From Bradyrhizobium sp. CB82 (lineage in GTDB: Bacteria; Pseudomonadota; Alphaproteobacteria; Rhizobiales; Xanthobacteraceae), in NCBI RefSeq assembly GCF_029714405.1, contig NZ_CP121650.1, positions 4,035,001 to 4,099,000 on the forward strand: a stretch of 64,000 bases of DNA. Direction: 5' to 3'. Shown piece after piece: positions 37,173 through 45,558 of this stretch. Position 1 is the stretch's first letter. Every line of letters starts with the position of its first letter. The notes beneath the pieces are model-generated. The model was not told where the DNA came from, did no database searches, and saw only the letters and a program-made list of their open reading frames with translations. The position numbers and the translations under genes are program-made.

Positions 37173-37285
37173 TGAAACGGCCCGACACGCCTTTTCCGAG
37201 GCATTGGCTCTATTACATTGCGCTGAAAATCGCGCTCCTTGCGGCCGCCGTGGCGCTGGTGCTCAAGCTCTATGGGATCTGGTGA
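37172..37285 (+). CDS. 37-residue single-helix membrane protein overlapping cysS stop
   Basis: The ATG at 37172 shares its A with the last base of the cysS TGA, giving [19 protein letters not shown] and then a hydrophobic helix IALLAAAVALVLKLYGIW ending at TGA 37283-37285. It has basic flanks and one membrane helix. Base composition at third positions is that of a real gene. The GNAT gene begins five bases later, so cysS, this gene and GNAT look like one translational chain. It is too short for usual gene-length cut-offs. Function unknown. Confidence 0.65.
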   Translation: MKRPDTPFPRHWLYYIALKIALLAAAVALVLKLYGIW

Positions 37286-37290
37286 AGACG

Positions 37291-37782
37291 ATGGGACAGA
37301 CTTTGCCAAAGCCCGCCTTGCGGCCGTTCCTGCCGGCCGATGTCCCGATGCTTGCCGCGATCTTCGCGTCAGCGATCGAGGAGCTGACCGGCGACGACTA
37401 CAGCGAGGCGCAACAGGAAGCCTGGATGGCGGCGGCCGGGGACGACGAGTTTGGCCGCAGGCTGGCCTCCGACCTCACGCTGGTCGCAACGCTGGACGGC
37501 TCGCCGGTCGGTTTTGCCTCGCTGCGCGGCAGCGATCACATCCGCATGCTCTACGTGCATCCGGCGGTGAGCGGGCAGGGCATCGCGACCCTGCTCGTCG
37601 GTGCTCTGGAGAAGCTGGCCGGCAGCCGTGGCGCCACGAGCCTGACGGTCGATGCCAGCGACACCGCGCAGGGCTTCTTCGCCAAGCGCGGCTACACCGC
37701 CCAGCAGCGCAACAGCGTCACGATCAACGACGAATGGCTCGCCAACACCACCATGAAGAAGACGCTCGGAGCACCGCAATGA
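37291..37782 (+). CDS. GNAT family N-acetyltransferase
   Basis: This 163-residue single-domain enzyme has the N-terminal LRPFLPADVPMLAAIFASAI, the central strand and acetyl-CoA loop RMLYVHPAVSGQGIATLLVGAL (Q-x-x-G-x-A form), and the C-terminal FFAKRGYTAQQRNSV. It acetylates an unknown primary amine or protein. ATG 37291 follows the 37-residue gene. Its stop codon TGA (37780-37782) overlaps the ATG at 37779 that I interpret as the former start of cimA. Confidence 0.85.
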   Translation: MGQTLPKPALRPFLPADVPMLAAIFASAIEELTGDDYSEAQQEAWMAAAGDDEFGRRLASDLTLVATLDGSPVGFASLRGSDHIRMLYVHPAVSGQGIATLLVGALEKLAGSRGATSLTVDASDTAQGFFAKRGYTAQQRNSVTINDEWLANTTMKKTLGAPQ

Positions 37783-37787
37783 GCAAG

Positions 37788-37986
37788 GAGCGCCTTTATT
37801 CCGTGCGATCCTCTCTCTTCTCCCTCCCCCCTTGCGGGGGAGTGTTGGGGAGGGGGGTAGCCACAAACTCCCATCTCACCCGGGGCACCCCTCCCGACGA
37901 TGCTGCGCATCGTCGACCTCCCCGCAAGGGGGAGGTGACAACAACGGGCGGCGTTGATGAGTACGCAACACAGAGAGCGCCTTTAT
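37788..37986. repeat. Hairpin-rich element with 12-bp direct repeats, inserted at the 5' end of cimA
   Basis: GAGCGCCTTTAT occurs exactly at 37788-37799 and again at 37975-37986. Between them lie about 175 bases with inverted ends: CTCCCCCCTTGCGGGGGA (about 37824-37841) faces CTCCCCGCAAGGGGGAGG (about 37918-37935), and GATGCTGCGCATC forms a central stem. This is the structure of a non-autonomous, MITE-like intergenic element with target duplication. The first copy is preceded by ATGAGCAAG at 37779; the second runs into the body of cimA. Removing the element would give MSKERLYLFDTTLRDG from 37779. No transposase is encoded. Confidence 0.65.
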
Positions 37987-39564
37987 CTTTTTGACACCAC
38001 GCTGCGCGATGGCGCGCAGACCAACGGCGTCGATTTCACGCTGGCCGACAAGCAGGTCATCGCGCAGATGCTGGATGAACTCGGCATCGACTATGTCGAG
38101 GGCGGCTATCCCGGCGCCAATCCGCTCGACACCGAATTCTTCGCCGAGCGGCCAAAACTCGCGCAGGCCCGCTTCACTGCCTTCGGCATGACGCGGCGGG
38201 CGGGCCGATCGGTGTCGAACGACCCCGGCGTTGCCGCGCTGCTGGAGGCGAAGGCCGATGCGATCTGCTTCGTCGCAAAATCCTCCGTCTACCAGGTGCG
38301 CGTCGCGCTCGAGACCACGAAAGAAGAAAACCTCGCCTCGATCCGCGACAGCGTCAGCGCCGCGAAGAAGGCTGGTCGCGAGGTGATGCTCGATTGCGAG
38401 CATTTCTTCGACGGCTACAAGGAGGACACAGCCTTCGCGCTGGCGTGCGCGAAGGCTGCCTATGAGGCTGGCGCGCGCTGGGTGGTCCTGTGCGACACCA
38501 ATGGCGGCACCATGCCGTACGAGGTCGAGACCATCGTCACGGAGGTGATCAACCACATCCCCGGCGATCACGTCGGCATCCACGCTCATAACGATACCGA
38601 GCAGGCGGTGGCGAATTCGCTCGCGGCCGTGCGCGCCGGCGCGCGGCAGATCCAGGGCACGCTCAACGGGCTGGGCGAGCGCTGCGGCAACGCCAACCTC
38701 TGTTCGCTGATCCCAACGCTGAAGTTGAAGAAGGAATTTTCCGATTCCTTCGAGATCGGCGTGACGAGCGACAAGCTCGCAAGCCTCGTCAAGGTCTCGC
38801 GCACGCTCGACGACATGCTCAACCGCGCGCCGAACCGGCACGCAGCCTACGTCGGCGAGAGCGCCTTCGTCACCAAGACGGGCATCCACGCCTCCGCCGT
38901 GCTGAAGGATCCGCAGACCTATGAGCATGTGGCGCCGGAGTCCGTCGGCAACCATCGCAAGGTGCTGGTCTCCGACCAGGCCGGGCGCTCCAACGTCATC
39001 GCTGAGCTCGACCGCGCCGGCATCGCCTATGAGAAAAGCGATCCGAAGCTGACGCGGCTGGTCGAGGAGCTGAAGGAGCGCGAGGCGCAGGGTTACGCCT
39101 ACGAGTCCGCCAACGCCTCGTTCGACCTGCTGGCGCGCCGCACCCTCGGCAAGGTGCCGCACTATTTCGAGGTCGAGCAGTTCGACGTCAACGTCGAGCA
39201 GCGCTACAACGCGCTCGGCGAGCGCGTGACCGTCGCGCTCGCCGTGGTGAAGGTCGACGTCGCCGGCGAGCGGCTGATCTCGGCGGCTGAGGGCAACGGG
39301 CCCGTCAACGCGCTCGACGTCGCACTGCGCAAGGATCTCGGCAAGTACCAGAAATACATCGAAGGCCTGAAGCTGATCGACTATCGCGTGCGTATCCTCA
39401 ATGGCGGCACCGGCGCCGTCACGCGCGTCCTGATCGAGAGCGAGGACGAGAACGGCGACAGCTGGACCACGGTCGGTGTGTCGCCCAACATCATCGACGC
39501 CTCGTTCCAGGCACTGATGGATTCAGTGATCTACAAGCTCGTGAAGTCAGGCGCGCCGGCGTAA
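37957..39564 (+). CDS. cimA: Citramalate synthase
   Basis: This protein of about 535 residues of the LeuA/CimA family condenses pyruvate and acetyl-CoA to R-citramalate for isoleucine synthesis. The N-terminal TIM barrel has the signature LYLFDTTLRDGAQTNGVDF, the metal-binding IHAHNDTEQAVANS, and GTLNGLGERCGNANL. The C-terminal regulatory LeuA domain ends with VSPNIIDASFQALMDS. The start is ATG 37957 (MSTQHRERLYLF), or TTG 37954. The ribosome site is weak, since GGAGG is 20 bases away and belongs to the inserted repeat. The first six codons derive from that repeat, so translation efficiency may have changed. Confidence 0.88.
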   Translation: MSTQHRERLYLFDTTLRDGAQTNGVDFTLADKQVIAQMLDELGIDYVEGGYPGANPLDTEFFAERPKLAQARFTAFGMTRRAGRSVSNDPGVAALLEAKADAICFVAKSSVYQVRVALETTKEENLASIRDSVSAAKKAGREVMLDCEHFFDGYKEDTAFALACAKAAYEAGARWVVLCDTNGGTMPYEVETIVTEVINHIPGDHVGIHAHNDTEQAVANSLAAVRAGARQIQGTLNGLGERCGNANLCSLIPTLKLKKEFSDSFEIGVTSDKLASLVKVSRTLDDMLNRAPNRHAAYVGESAFVTKTGIHASAVLKDPQTYEHVAPESVGNHRKVLVSDQAGRSNVIAELDRAGIAYEKSDPKLTRLVEELKEREAQGYAYESANASFDLLARRTLGKVPHYFEVEQFDVNVEQRYNALGERVTVALAVVKVDVAGERLISAAEGNGPVNALDVALRKDLGKYQKYIEGLKLIDYRVRILNGGTGAVTRVLIESEDENGDSWTTVGVSPNIIDASFQALMDSVIYKLVKSGAPA

Positions 39565-39577
39565 GACCCGTGACCGC

Positions 39578-39681
39578 CGTCATACCCCGCGAAAGCGGGG
39601 TATCCAGTACGCCGCGGCTTCTCCGTGACGCCGCGGCGCCTCGGAATACTGGATCGCCCGGTCAAGCCGGGCGATGACAGC
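39578..39681. repeat. Dispersed intergenic palindromic repeat (family B)
   Basis: The element is roughly symmetrical: GTCATACCCCGCGAAAGCGG, with stem CCCCGC/GCGGGG, then ATCCAGTA on the left. TACTGGAT, then stem CGCCCGG/CCGGGCG and ATGACAG stand on the right. It resembles the copy at 27688-27795. It lies between cimA and the downstream VOC gene and may act as a transcript end or stability hairpin. Confidence 0.75.
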
Positions 39682-39723
39682 AGAGAGTGCGGAGAGGCCG
39701 CCAACGATGGGTGAGGGTATTAC

Positions 39724-40101
39724 ATGATCGACCACATCTCCGTCGGCGTCGGCGATCTCGATCGCTCGGCAAAATTCTACCAGGCCACGCTCGCAACGCT
39801 CGGGCTGACGCGGCTCGTGACGCGGCCGGGGACGGTCGGTTTCGGCAAGGCCTATCCGGAATTCTGGATCAATTTGCGCGCCGGCATGCCGCGCGTGCCG
39901 CCAGGGAGCGGGGCGCACATCTGCCTGCGGGCGAAGACGACTGCCGAAATCGACGCGTTTCACGCCGCGGCGCTTGCGGCGGGCGGCGCTTCCGACGGTG
40001 CGCCGGGCATCCGTCCGCACGACCGCGTGCGCTATTATGCGGCCTTCGTCACCGATCCCGACGGCAATCGGATCGAGGCGGTGACGTTTCCGAGCGAATA
40101 G
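39724..40101 (+). CDS. VOC family protein
   Basis: This 125-residue single-domain vicinal-oxygen-chelate protein begins MIDHISVGVGDLDRSAKFY, with the first candidate metal His. It continues HICLRAKTTAEIDAFHAAAL and ends YYAAFVTDPDGNRIEAVTF with the terminal Glu ligand. No substrate can be assigned; such small proteins include lactoylglutathione lyase-like and antibiotic-resistance types. It follows a family B repeat and precedes a family A repeat, so it is probably a single-gene unit. Confidence 0.8.
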   Translation: MIDHISVGVGDLDRSAKFYQATLATLGLTRLVTRPGTVGFGKAYPEFWINLRAGMPRVPPGSGAHICLRAKTTAEIDAFHAAALAAGGASDGAPGIRPHDRVRYYAAFVTDPDGNRIEAVTFPSE

Positions 40102-40110
40102 CAGTTATCT

Positions 40111-40190
40111 TGAGCATGATCTCCGCGCAAACGCGTTCGGCGCTTGTCGCGAGGGAGAACCGCTTCGCACGTTTCCGGATCATCCTCTAG
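40111..40190. repeat. Dispersed intergenic hairpin repeat (family A)
   Basis: TGAGCATGATCTCCGCGCAA at one end and CGTTTCCGGATCATCC at the other form the same outer pairing (GATGATCC against GCATGATC-like) as at 4172-4216. CGCAAACGCGTTCGGCGCTTG is an inner stem. It lies between the convergent VOC and LOG genes, overlapping the end of the LOG frame by a few bases. Confidence 0.7.
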
Positions 40191-40792
40191 AGCTTCCGCG
40201 CAACCTCCGGCGCGAGGTTCTTCTCTGCTTCGGCCACCTTTGCTGCAGCCGCCGTCAGCTTTGGCAAAATCTCATCGACGCGATCGGCCTTGAGGATGTC
40301 GACGTTGAGGCCGGCGCGGATGAATTCCGTCTGGCGCATGTGCGACAGGAGCGAGAACAGCGGCTCCCAGAAATTGTCGATATTGGCGAGCAGCACGGGC
40401 TTGGCGTGACGGCCGAGCTGCTTCCAGGTGAGTTGCTCGACCAGCTCCTCCAGCGTGCCGACACCGCCGGGCAGCGCCACGAAGGCGTCGGAGCGTTCGA
40501 ACATCAGCCGCTTGCGCTCATGCATGTCGGGCGTGACGACCATCTCCTGCACGCGGGTCAGCGCGTTCTCGCGCATCCGCAGGAAGTCAGGGATGATGCC
40601 GGTGACGGAGCCGCCGTGATCGAGCACGGAGGTCGCGACCGCGCCCATCATGCCGAGCGAGCCGCCGCCATAGACGAGGCGGACGTTGTTCTCCGCGAGC
40701 GCCTTGCCGAGCGCCTTGGCGCCTTCGATGAAACGGGGATTGGTTCCTGGGCCGGAGCCGCAATAGACACAGACGGTTTTGATAGTGCTCAT
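40187..40792 (-). CDS. LOG family phosphoribohydrolase (cytokinin-activating type)
   Basis: This 201-residue Rossmann-like protein of the TIGR00730/LOG group has the nucleotide motif VYGGGSLGMMG and the catalytic LPGGVGTLEELVEQLTW with Glu, plus MHERKRLMFERSDAFVAL. LOG enzymes release free cytokinin bases from cytokinin riboside monophosphates, but many bacterial members hydrolyse AMP or other nucleotides, so the hormone role is inference. ATG 40792 (MSTIKTVCVYCGSG) is preferred; ATG 40801 adds three residues. Single-gene unit. Confidence 0.87.
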   Translation of the reverse strand: MSTIKTVCVYCGSGPGTNPRFIEGAKALGKALAENNVRLVYGGGSLGMMGAVATSVLDHGGSVTGIIPDFLRMRENALTRVQEMVVTPDMHERKRLMFERSDAFVALPGGVGTLEELVEQLTWKQLGRHAKPVLLANIDNFWEPLFSLLSHMRQTEFIRAGLNVDILKADRVDEILPKLTAAAAKVAEAEKNLAPEVARKL

Positions 40793-40995
40793 TGAACCCA
40801 TGATGCATTGCAGCGAAGGGGCGTCAAGTCCCATCGGTGATTCGGAGCTTCCGGAAATCTACCGGTAAATAGCGACAGATAATCAAAGAACTGACCTGTT
40901 GGCGGGGTGCGTTCGAGCCGGGAAGGCTCTATATGACAAGCGAAAACGGTTAATCGCAAACGGGCTCGCAACCGGCGGGCTTTTCAAGGCTGTCT

Positions 40996-42954
40996 ATGGC
41001 TCACCCTCATTCGTCCCGCGCCGGTGACGACGTCCCTGCTTCAGCGCGCAATTCCGCGGAGCAGGCGACCCTGGCCGGAACGCTGGCGCATCTGTGGCCC
41101 TATATCTGGCCGAGTGACCGCTTCGACCTGAAGATGCGCGTGGTCTGGTCGATGGTGCTGCTGCTCATCGCCAAGCTCATCACGCTATCGGTGCCGTTCA
41201 CCTTCAAATGGGCGACCGACGCGCTGACCGGCGCGAACACGGCGCCCGTGGAAGCCTCCAACTGGCATCTCTGGGTCATCGCTTCGCCCCTGGTCCTCAC
41301 CGCAAGCTACGGGGCGACGCGCATCCTGATGGCGGTGCTGACGCAGTGGCGCGACGGCATCTTTGCCCGCGTCGCCATGCACGCGGTGCGCAAGCTTGCT
41401 ACCATCACCTTCATCCACATGCACGAATTGTCGCTGCGCTTTCACCTCGAGCGCAAGACCGGCGGGCTGACGCGTGTGCTCGAGCGCGGCCGCGAGGGCA
41501 TCGAGGTGATCGTGCGCATGGTGATCCTCCAGCTCATCCCGACCATCGTCGAGGTGTCGCTGCTGATGGCCGTGCTGTTCTGGCAGTTCGACTGGCGTTA
41601 CGTGGTCGCAACTCTGATCACCGTCGTGATCTACATGTACTACACCTACGTCGCCACCGAATGGCGCATCGGCATCCGCCGCAAAATGAACGATTCCGAT
41701 ACCGAGGCGAACACCAAGGCGATCGACTCGCTGCTCAATTATGAGACCGTGAAATATTTCGGCGCCGAGGCGCGCGAGGCGCAGCGCTACGACCGTTCGG
41801 TCGAGCGCTACGAGGAGGCGAGCGTCAGGACCTACACCTCGCTCGCGGTGCTCAACACCGGGCAGGCCGTTATCTTCACGCTCGGGCTCACCGCAACCAT
41901 GCTGATGTGCGCGATCGGCGTGCGAAGCGGGCGCAACACGGTCGGCGATTTCGTGCTGGTCAACGCCATGATGATCCAGCTCTACCAGCCCCTGAACTTC
42001 ATGGGCATGGTCTATCGCGAGATCAAGCAGGCGATCATCGACATCGAGAAGATGTTCGACGTGCTGTCGCGGGAGGCCGAGATCAAGGACGCGCCCGACG
42101 CCAGGCCACTGGTGGTGTCCGCAGGCTCGGTGCGCTTCGAGGACGTACGCTTTGCCTACGAGGCGGCGCGGCCGATCCTCAAAGGCATCAGCTTCGAGGT
42201 GCCGGCCGGCAAGACCGTCGCGATCGTCGGACCGTCCGGGGCCGGCAAGTCGACGATCTCGCGGCTCCTGTTCCGCCTCTACGACGTCTCCGGCGGCAAG
42301 ATCCTGATCGACGGCCAGGACATCCGCGACGTCACGCAGGGATCGCTGCGCGCCTCCATCGGCATGGTGCCGCAGGACACCGTGCTGTTCAACGATACCA
42401 TCCGCTACAACATCCGTTATGGCCGCTGGGACGCAAGCGATGCCGACGTGGAGCAGGCAGCACGGCTCGCGCAGATCGACAACTTCATCCGCATGGCTCC
42501 GAAGGGCTATGAGACCCAGGTCGGCGAGCGTGGCTTGAAACTTTCCGGCGGCGAGAAGCAGCGCGTGGCGATCGCGCGTACCGTGCTGAAGGCGCCGCCG
42601 ATCCTGGTGCTGGACGAGGCGACCTCGGCGCTCGACAGCCACACCGAGCACGAGATCCAGGGCGCGCTCGACCGCGTCTCGAAGAATCGCACCTCGCTGG
42701 TGATCGCGCACCGGCTCTCGACCATCGTCAGTGCCGACGAGATCATCGTGCTGGACCAGGGGCGGATCGCCGAGCGGGGGACGCACGCCAGCCTGCTGGC
42801 GTTCGGCGGGCTCTATGCCAGCATGTGGAACCGGCAGCGCGAGGCGGAGGCCGCGCGCGAGAAGCTCGCCAAGATCGCCGACTCCGCCGAGGCGCCGAAC
42901 CGCGAGCCGCCGCCGGTCGATGACGTCCTCATCACACCGGCGGCCGCCGAGTGA
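40996..42954 (+). CDS. Atm1/HMT1-type ABC exporter
   Basis: This 652-residue half-transporter has an ABC membrane domain of six helices with an N-terminal extension, and one nucleotide-binding domain. The Atm1/ABCB7 signature [20 protein letters not shown] is clear. The ATPase has Walker [12 protein letters not shown]-loop [11 protein letters not shown], signature [13 protein letters not shown], Walker [13 protein letters not shown] and H-loop VIAHRLSTI. Relatives export glutathione-bound metals or persulfide compounds and protect against heavy metals or support Fe-S homeostasis. The psd gene begins 85 bases downstream. The substrate is an inference. Confidence 0.9.
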   Translation: MAHPHSSRAGDDVPASARNSAEQATLAGTLAHLWPYIWPSDRFDLKMRVVWSMVLLLIAKLITLSVPFTFKWATDALTGANTAPVEASNWHLWVIASPLVLTASYGATRILMAVLTQWRDGIFARVAMHAVRKLATITFIHMHELSLRFHLERKTGGLTRVLERGREGIEVIVRMVILQLIPTIVEVSLLMAVLFWQFDWRYVVATLITVVIYMYYTYVATEWRIGIRRKMNDSDTEANTKAIDSLLNYETVKYFGAEAREAQRYDRSVERYEEASVRTYTSLAVLNTGQAVIFTLGLTATMLMCAIGVRSGRNTVGDFVLVNAMMIQLYQPLNFMGMVYREIKQAIIDIEKMFDVLSREAEIKDAPDARPLVVSAGSVRFEDVRFAYEAARPILKGISFEVPAGKTVAIVGPSGAGKSTISRLLFRLYDVSGGKILIDGQDIRDVTQGSLRASIGMVPQDTVLFNDTIRYNIRYGRWDASDADVEQAARLAQIDNFIRMAPKGYETQVGERGLKLSGGEKQRVAIARTVLKAPPILVLDEATSALDSHTEHEIQGALDRVSKNRTSLVIAHRLSTIVSADEIIVLDQGRIAERGTHASLLAFGGLYASMWNRQREAEAAREKLAKIADSAEAPNREPPPVDDVLITPAAAE

Positions 42955-43039
42955 CCTTGTCTATGGTCCCAACTCTGGCCTAAACCTCTCCCGCGCGCGA
43001 GATGACCCGCGCGTCATCAACCCCAGGCGGCAGTTAGCG

Positions 43040-43738
43040 ATGTCCATTCTCGATTCGATCCAACGGCAGATCCCGCCAATCCACAAGGAAGGGTATCCCT
43101 TCATCGGCATCTTCGCGCTGGTGAGCCTCTTCCTGTTCTGGCTCTGGTCGCCCCTGGGGTGGATCGGCACCGTGCTCACGGTGTGGTGCGCGCTGTTCTT
43201 CCGCGATCCTGTCAGGGTGACGCCGGTGCGCGAGGGGCTCGTGGTATCACCTGCCGACGGGCGGGTCTCGATGGTCACCATGGCGCTGCCGCCGGCCGAG
43301 CTCGGGCTCGGCGACCGGCCGCTGCCGCGGGTCTCGATCTTCATGAGCGTGTTCAACTGCCACGTGAATCGCAGCCCCATCGCGGGGCGGATCGATCGCA
43401 TCGCCTACCGGCCCGGCCTGTTCATCAATGCCGAACTCGACAAGGCGAGCGAGGACAATGAGCGCAATTCGCTGGTGATCTCCTCGGCGCAGGGGCGGAT
43501 CGGCGTCATCCAGATCGCCGGCCTCGTGGCCAAGCGTATCGTCTGCTTCGTCAAGGAGGGCCAGTCGATCGGAGCCGGCGAGCGGTTCGGCCTGATCCGC
43601 TTCGGCTCGCGGCTCGACGTCTATCTGCCGCTCGGCACGAGGGCGCTGGTCTCGGAAGGCCAGACCGCGATCGCCGGCGAGACGGTTTTGGCCGATATCG
43701 TCGCTGACGACACCGGCCGGTCCTACCGCGCCAGTTAA
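43040..43738 (+). CDS. psd: Phosphatidylserine decarboxylase proenzyme
   Basis: This 232-residue short-form (archaeal/rhizobial type) enzyme makes phosphatidylethanolamine from phosphatidylserine. An N-terminal membrane helix pair is visible ([15 protein letters not shown]). [18 protein letters not shown] is a core signature, and the self-cleavage site is Gly-Ser190 in [11 protein letters not shown], which yields the pyruvoyl group. ATG 43040 is chosen because the product begins [13 protein letters not shown]. pssA follows 85 bases later, giving the two consecutive steps of the pathway in order. Confidence 0.92.
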   Translation: MSILDSIQRQIPPIHKEGYPFIGIFALVSLFLFWLWSPLGWIGTVLTVWCALFFRDPVRVTPVREGLVVSPADGRVSMVTMALPPAELGLGDRPLPRVSIFMSVFNCHVNRSPIAGRIDRIAYRPGLFINAELDKASEDNERNSLVISSAQGRIGVIQIAGLVAKRIVCFVKEGQSIGAGERFGLIRFGSRLDVYLPLGTRALVSEGQTAIAGETVLADIVADDTGRSYRAS

Positions 43739-43823
43739 CTATGACGTCGGCGAAAGGTAACTGCTAGCGCATTGGCGGGATGCGGGGCGGCTTGCTATAT
43801 CAGGCTGGAGCGAGGTCAAAGCC

Positions 43824-44705
43824 ATGACGCCCTACGACTTCAAGAACCCTGAGCGCCGCCGGCGGTTCCGCCCGATTCCGGTGCGGATGCTGGTGCCCAA
43901 CGTCATCACGCTGCTGGCGATCTGCGCCGGCTTGACCTCGATCCGGCTGTCAATCGAAGGGCGGATGACGCTTGCGGTCTATGCGATCGTGTTCGCTGCG
44001 GCCCTCGACGGCATCGACGGCCGCATCGCGCGGCTGATCAAGGGCCAGTCGAAATTCGGCGCCGAGCTCGACAGCCTCGCCGACTTCGTCAATTTCGGCG
44101 TGGCGCCCGGCTTGATGCTGTATTTCTGGCAGCTCCATGAGCTGCGCAATGCGGGGTGGATCGCGGCCATGGTGTTCGCGATCTCCGGCGGCTTGCGGCT
44201 CGCGCGCTTCAACGCCACCATGGACGATCCCAATAAGCCGCCGTTCGCCTCGAACTTCTTCACCGGCATTCCGGCGCCCGCCGGTGCGATCACGGTGCTG
44301 CTGCCGATCTATGCGGCCTTCCTCGATCTCGGACGCTGGCCCGCGGCGGTGACGGCAGGCTACACGCTGCTGATCGCCTTCCTGATGGTATCTCGGCTGC
44401 CGGTGTTCTCCGGCAAAACGGTGCGCATGCGCGTGCCGCCGGAGCTGGTGCTGCCGGTGTTCGTCGGCGTGATCTTCTTCATCGCGCTTCTGATCAGCTA
44501 TCCCTGGCACATCCTTCTGGCCGGCTCCGCGCTCTACCTGCTGGGCCTGCCATTGGGCTGGAGCTCCTATCAGAAGCAGGCGCGTGCATACGCCGCCGCG
44601 GCATCACCCGCGCCGGTCGGTGTCGCGCCGTCCGGTCCCGCGCCGACGCTGTCGCCGAACCTGCCGGAAACCCCACACGACGACCGGCCGGAGCGGCTGC
44701 ATTAA
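43824..44705 (+). CDS. pssA: CDP-diacylglycerol-serine O-phosphatidyltransferase
   Basis: This 293-residue membrane enzyme makes phosphatidylserine from CDP-diacylglycerol and serine. The CDP-alcohol phosphatidyltransferase motif is complete: DGRIARLIKGQSKFGAELDS followed by LAD (D-G-x2-A-R-x8-G-x3-D-x3-D). About eight helices follow, and the C-terminus of about 50 residues is Pro-rich and soluble. It sits directly behind psd, and both probably share a transcript. Confidence 0.92.
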   Translation: MTPYDFKNPERRRRFRPIPVRMLVPNVITLLAICAGLTSIRLSIEGRMTLAVYAIVFAAALDGIDGRIARLIKGQSKFGAELDSLADFVNFGVAPGLMLYFWQLHELRNAGWIAAMVFAISGGLRLARFNATMDDPNKPPFASNFFTGIPAPAGAITVLLPIYAAFLDLGRWPAAVTAGYTLLIAFLMVSRLPVFSGKTVRMRVPPELVLPVFVGVIFFIALLISYPWHILLAGSALYLLGLPLGWSSYQKQARAYAAAASPAPVGVAPSGPAPTLSPNLPETPHDDRPERLH

Positions 44706-44824
44706 GCCGCAGGTGCGGATATCTGCCATGAAGGCGCGCGCGTTGGGTTGACGCCCGATCTCGGCTATATCGCCACGGCCTGCGGCGTTTGCGATCTGCC
44801 GCGGCCAACAGGGGAGAGAACGCC

Positions 44825-45544
44825 GTGACGACATCCGCAACCGGGCCGCTGCCTGCATCCGTCCTCGAAGCGCTCGGCCGCTACGACACGCCGACGATCT
44901 GCAACGCCATGGAGATCGTGGCGCCTGAACGGCGGCTGATCGGCTTCACCACCAAGCCGCTGGTCTGCCCGTTCCCCGATCTGCCGCCGATCGTCGGCTA
45001 TGCGCGCACGGTGACGATCCGCTCGGTGCTGAAATCCTCGCTTCCCGCCGAGGAGCAGGCCAAGCGCCGCATCGACTATTACGAATATGTCGGCACCGGC
45101 TTTGGTCCGCGCATCTCGGTGATCCAGGACATCGACGGCCCGGACGTCGGCTACGGTGCGTTCTGGGGCGAGGTGCAGAGCAACGTGCACAAGGCGCTCG
45201 GCTGCCTCGGCGTCGTCACCGACGGCTCCGTCCGTGACGTCCCGCAATGGGCGCCGGGCTTCCAGGCGCTCGCCGGCTCGATAGGCCCCTCGCATGCCTG
45301 GGTGCATGCGGAAAGCTTCGGCGGCGAGGTGCGGGTCGCCGGCATGACCGTGAAGTCCGACGATCTCATCCACGCCGACCGGCACGGCGCGATCGTGATC
45401 CCGCTCGACGTCGCGGCAAAACTGCCCGAGGCCGCCGAGCTTTGCGGCCGCCGCGAGACGCCGATCCTGGAGATCGCGCGCAGCCCCGACTTCTCGCTGG
45501 AGAAGCTGAAGGCCGCGCTGAAGCGTTCGGCGGAGATTCACTAG
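44825..45544 (+). CDS. RraA-like / 4-hydroxy-4-methyl-2-oxoglutarate aldolase family protein
   Basis: This 239-residue protein has the RraA/HMG aldolase fold: RYDTPTICNAMEIV near the N-terminus, GYGAFWGEVQSNVHKALGC, and the active-site strand GVVTDGSVRDVPQW, in which Arg and Asp bind pyruvate and metal in the aldolases. GTG 44825 is chosen because GGGGAGAG lies six bases upstream. The family includes aldolases and RNase E inhibitors; the conserved RD supports the aldolase side but the substrate is unknown. The SDR gene follows 14 bases later. Confidence 0.8.
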   Translation: MTTSATGPLPASVLEALGRYDTPTICNAMEIVAPERRLIGFTTKPLVCPFPDLPPIVGYARTVTIRSVLKSSLPAEEQAKRRIDYYEYVGTGFGPRISVIQDIDGPDVGYGAFWGEVQSNVHKALGCLGVVTDGSVRDVPQWAPGFQALAGSIGPSHAWVHAESFGGEVRVAGMTVKSDDLIHADRHGAIVIPLDVAAKLPEAAELCGRRETPILEIARSPDFSLEKLKAALKRSAEIH

Positions 45545-45558
45545 CATGGAGTGACGCT

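Noticed and set aside
37239..37994. 251-codon frame running from the GNAT region into the repeat
   Set aside because: Most of it is a shadow of the GNAT gene. Only its part from ATG 37779 is informative, as the former cimA start reading into the inserted element.
41185..42786. 533-codon minus-strand frame opposite the Atm1-type exporter
   Set aside because: Low-complexity antisense frame; the plus strand encodes an ABC exporter with all ATPase motifs.
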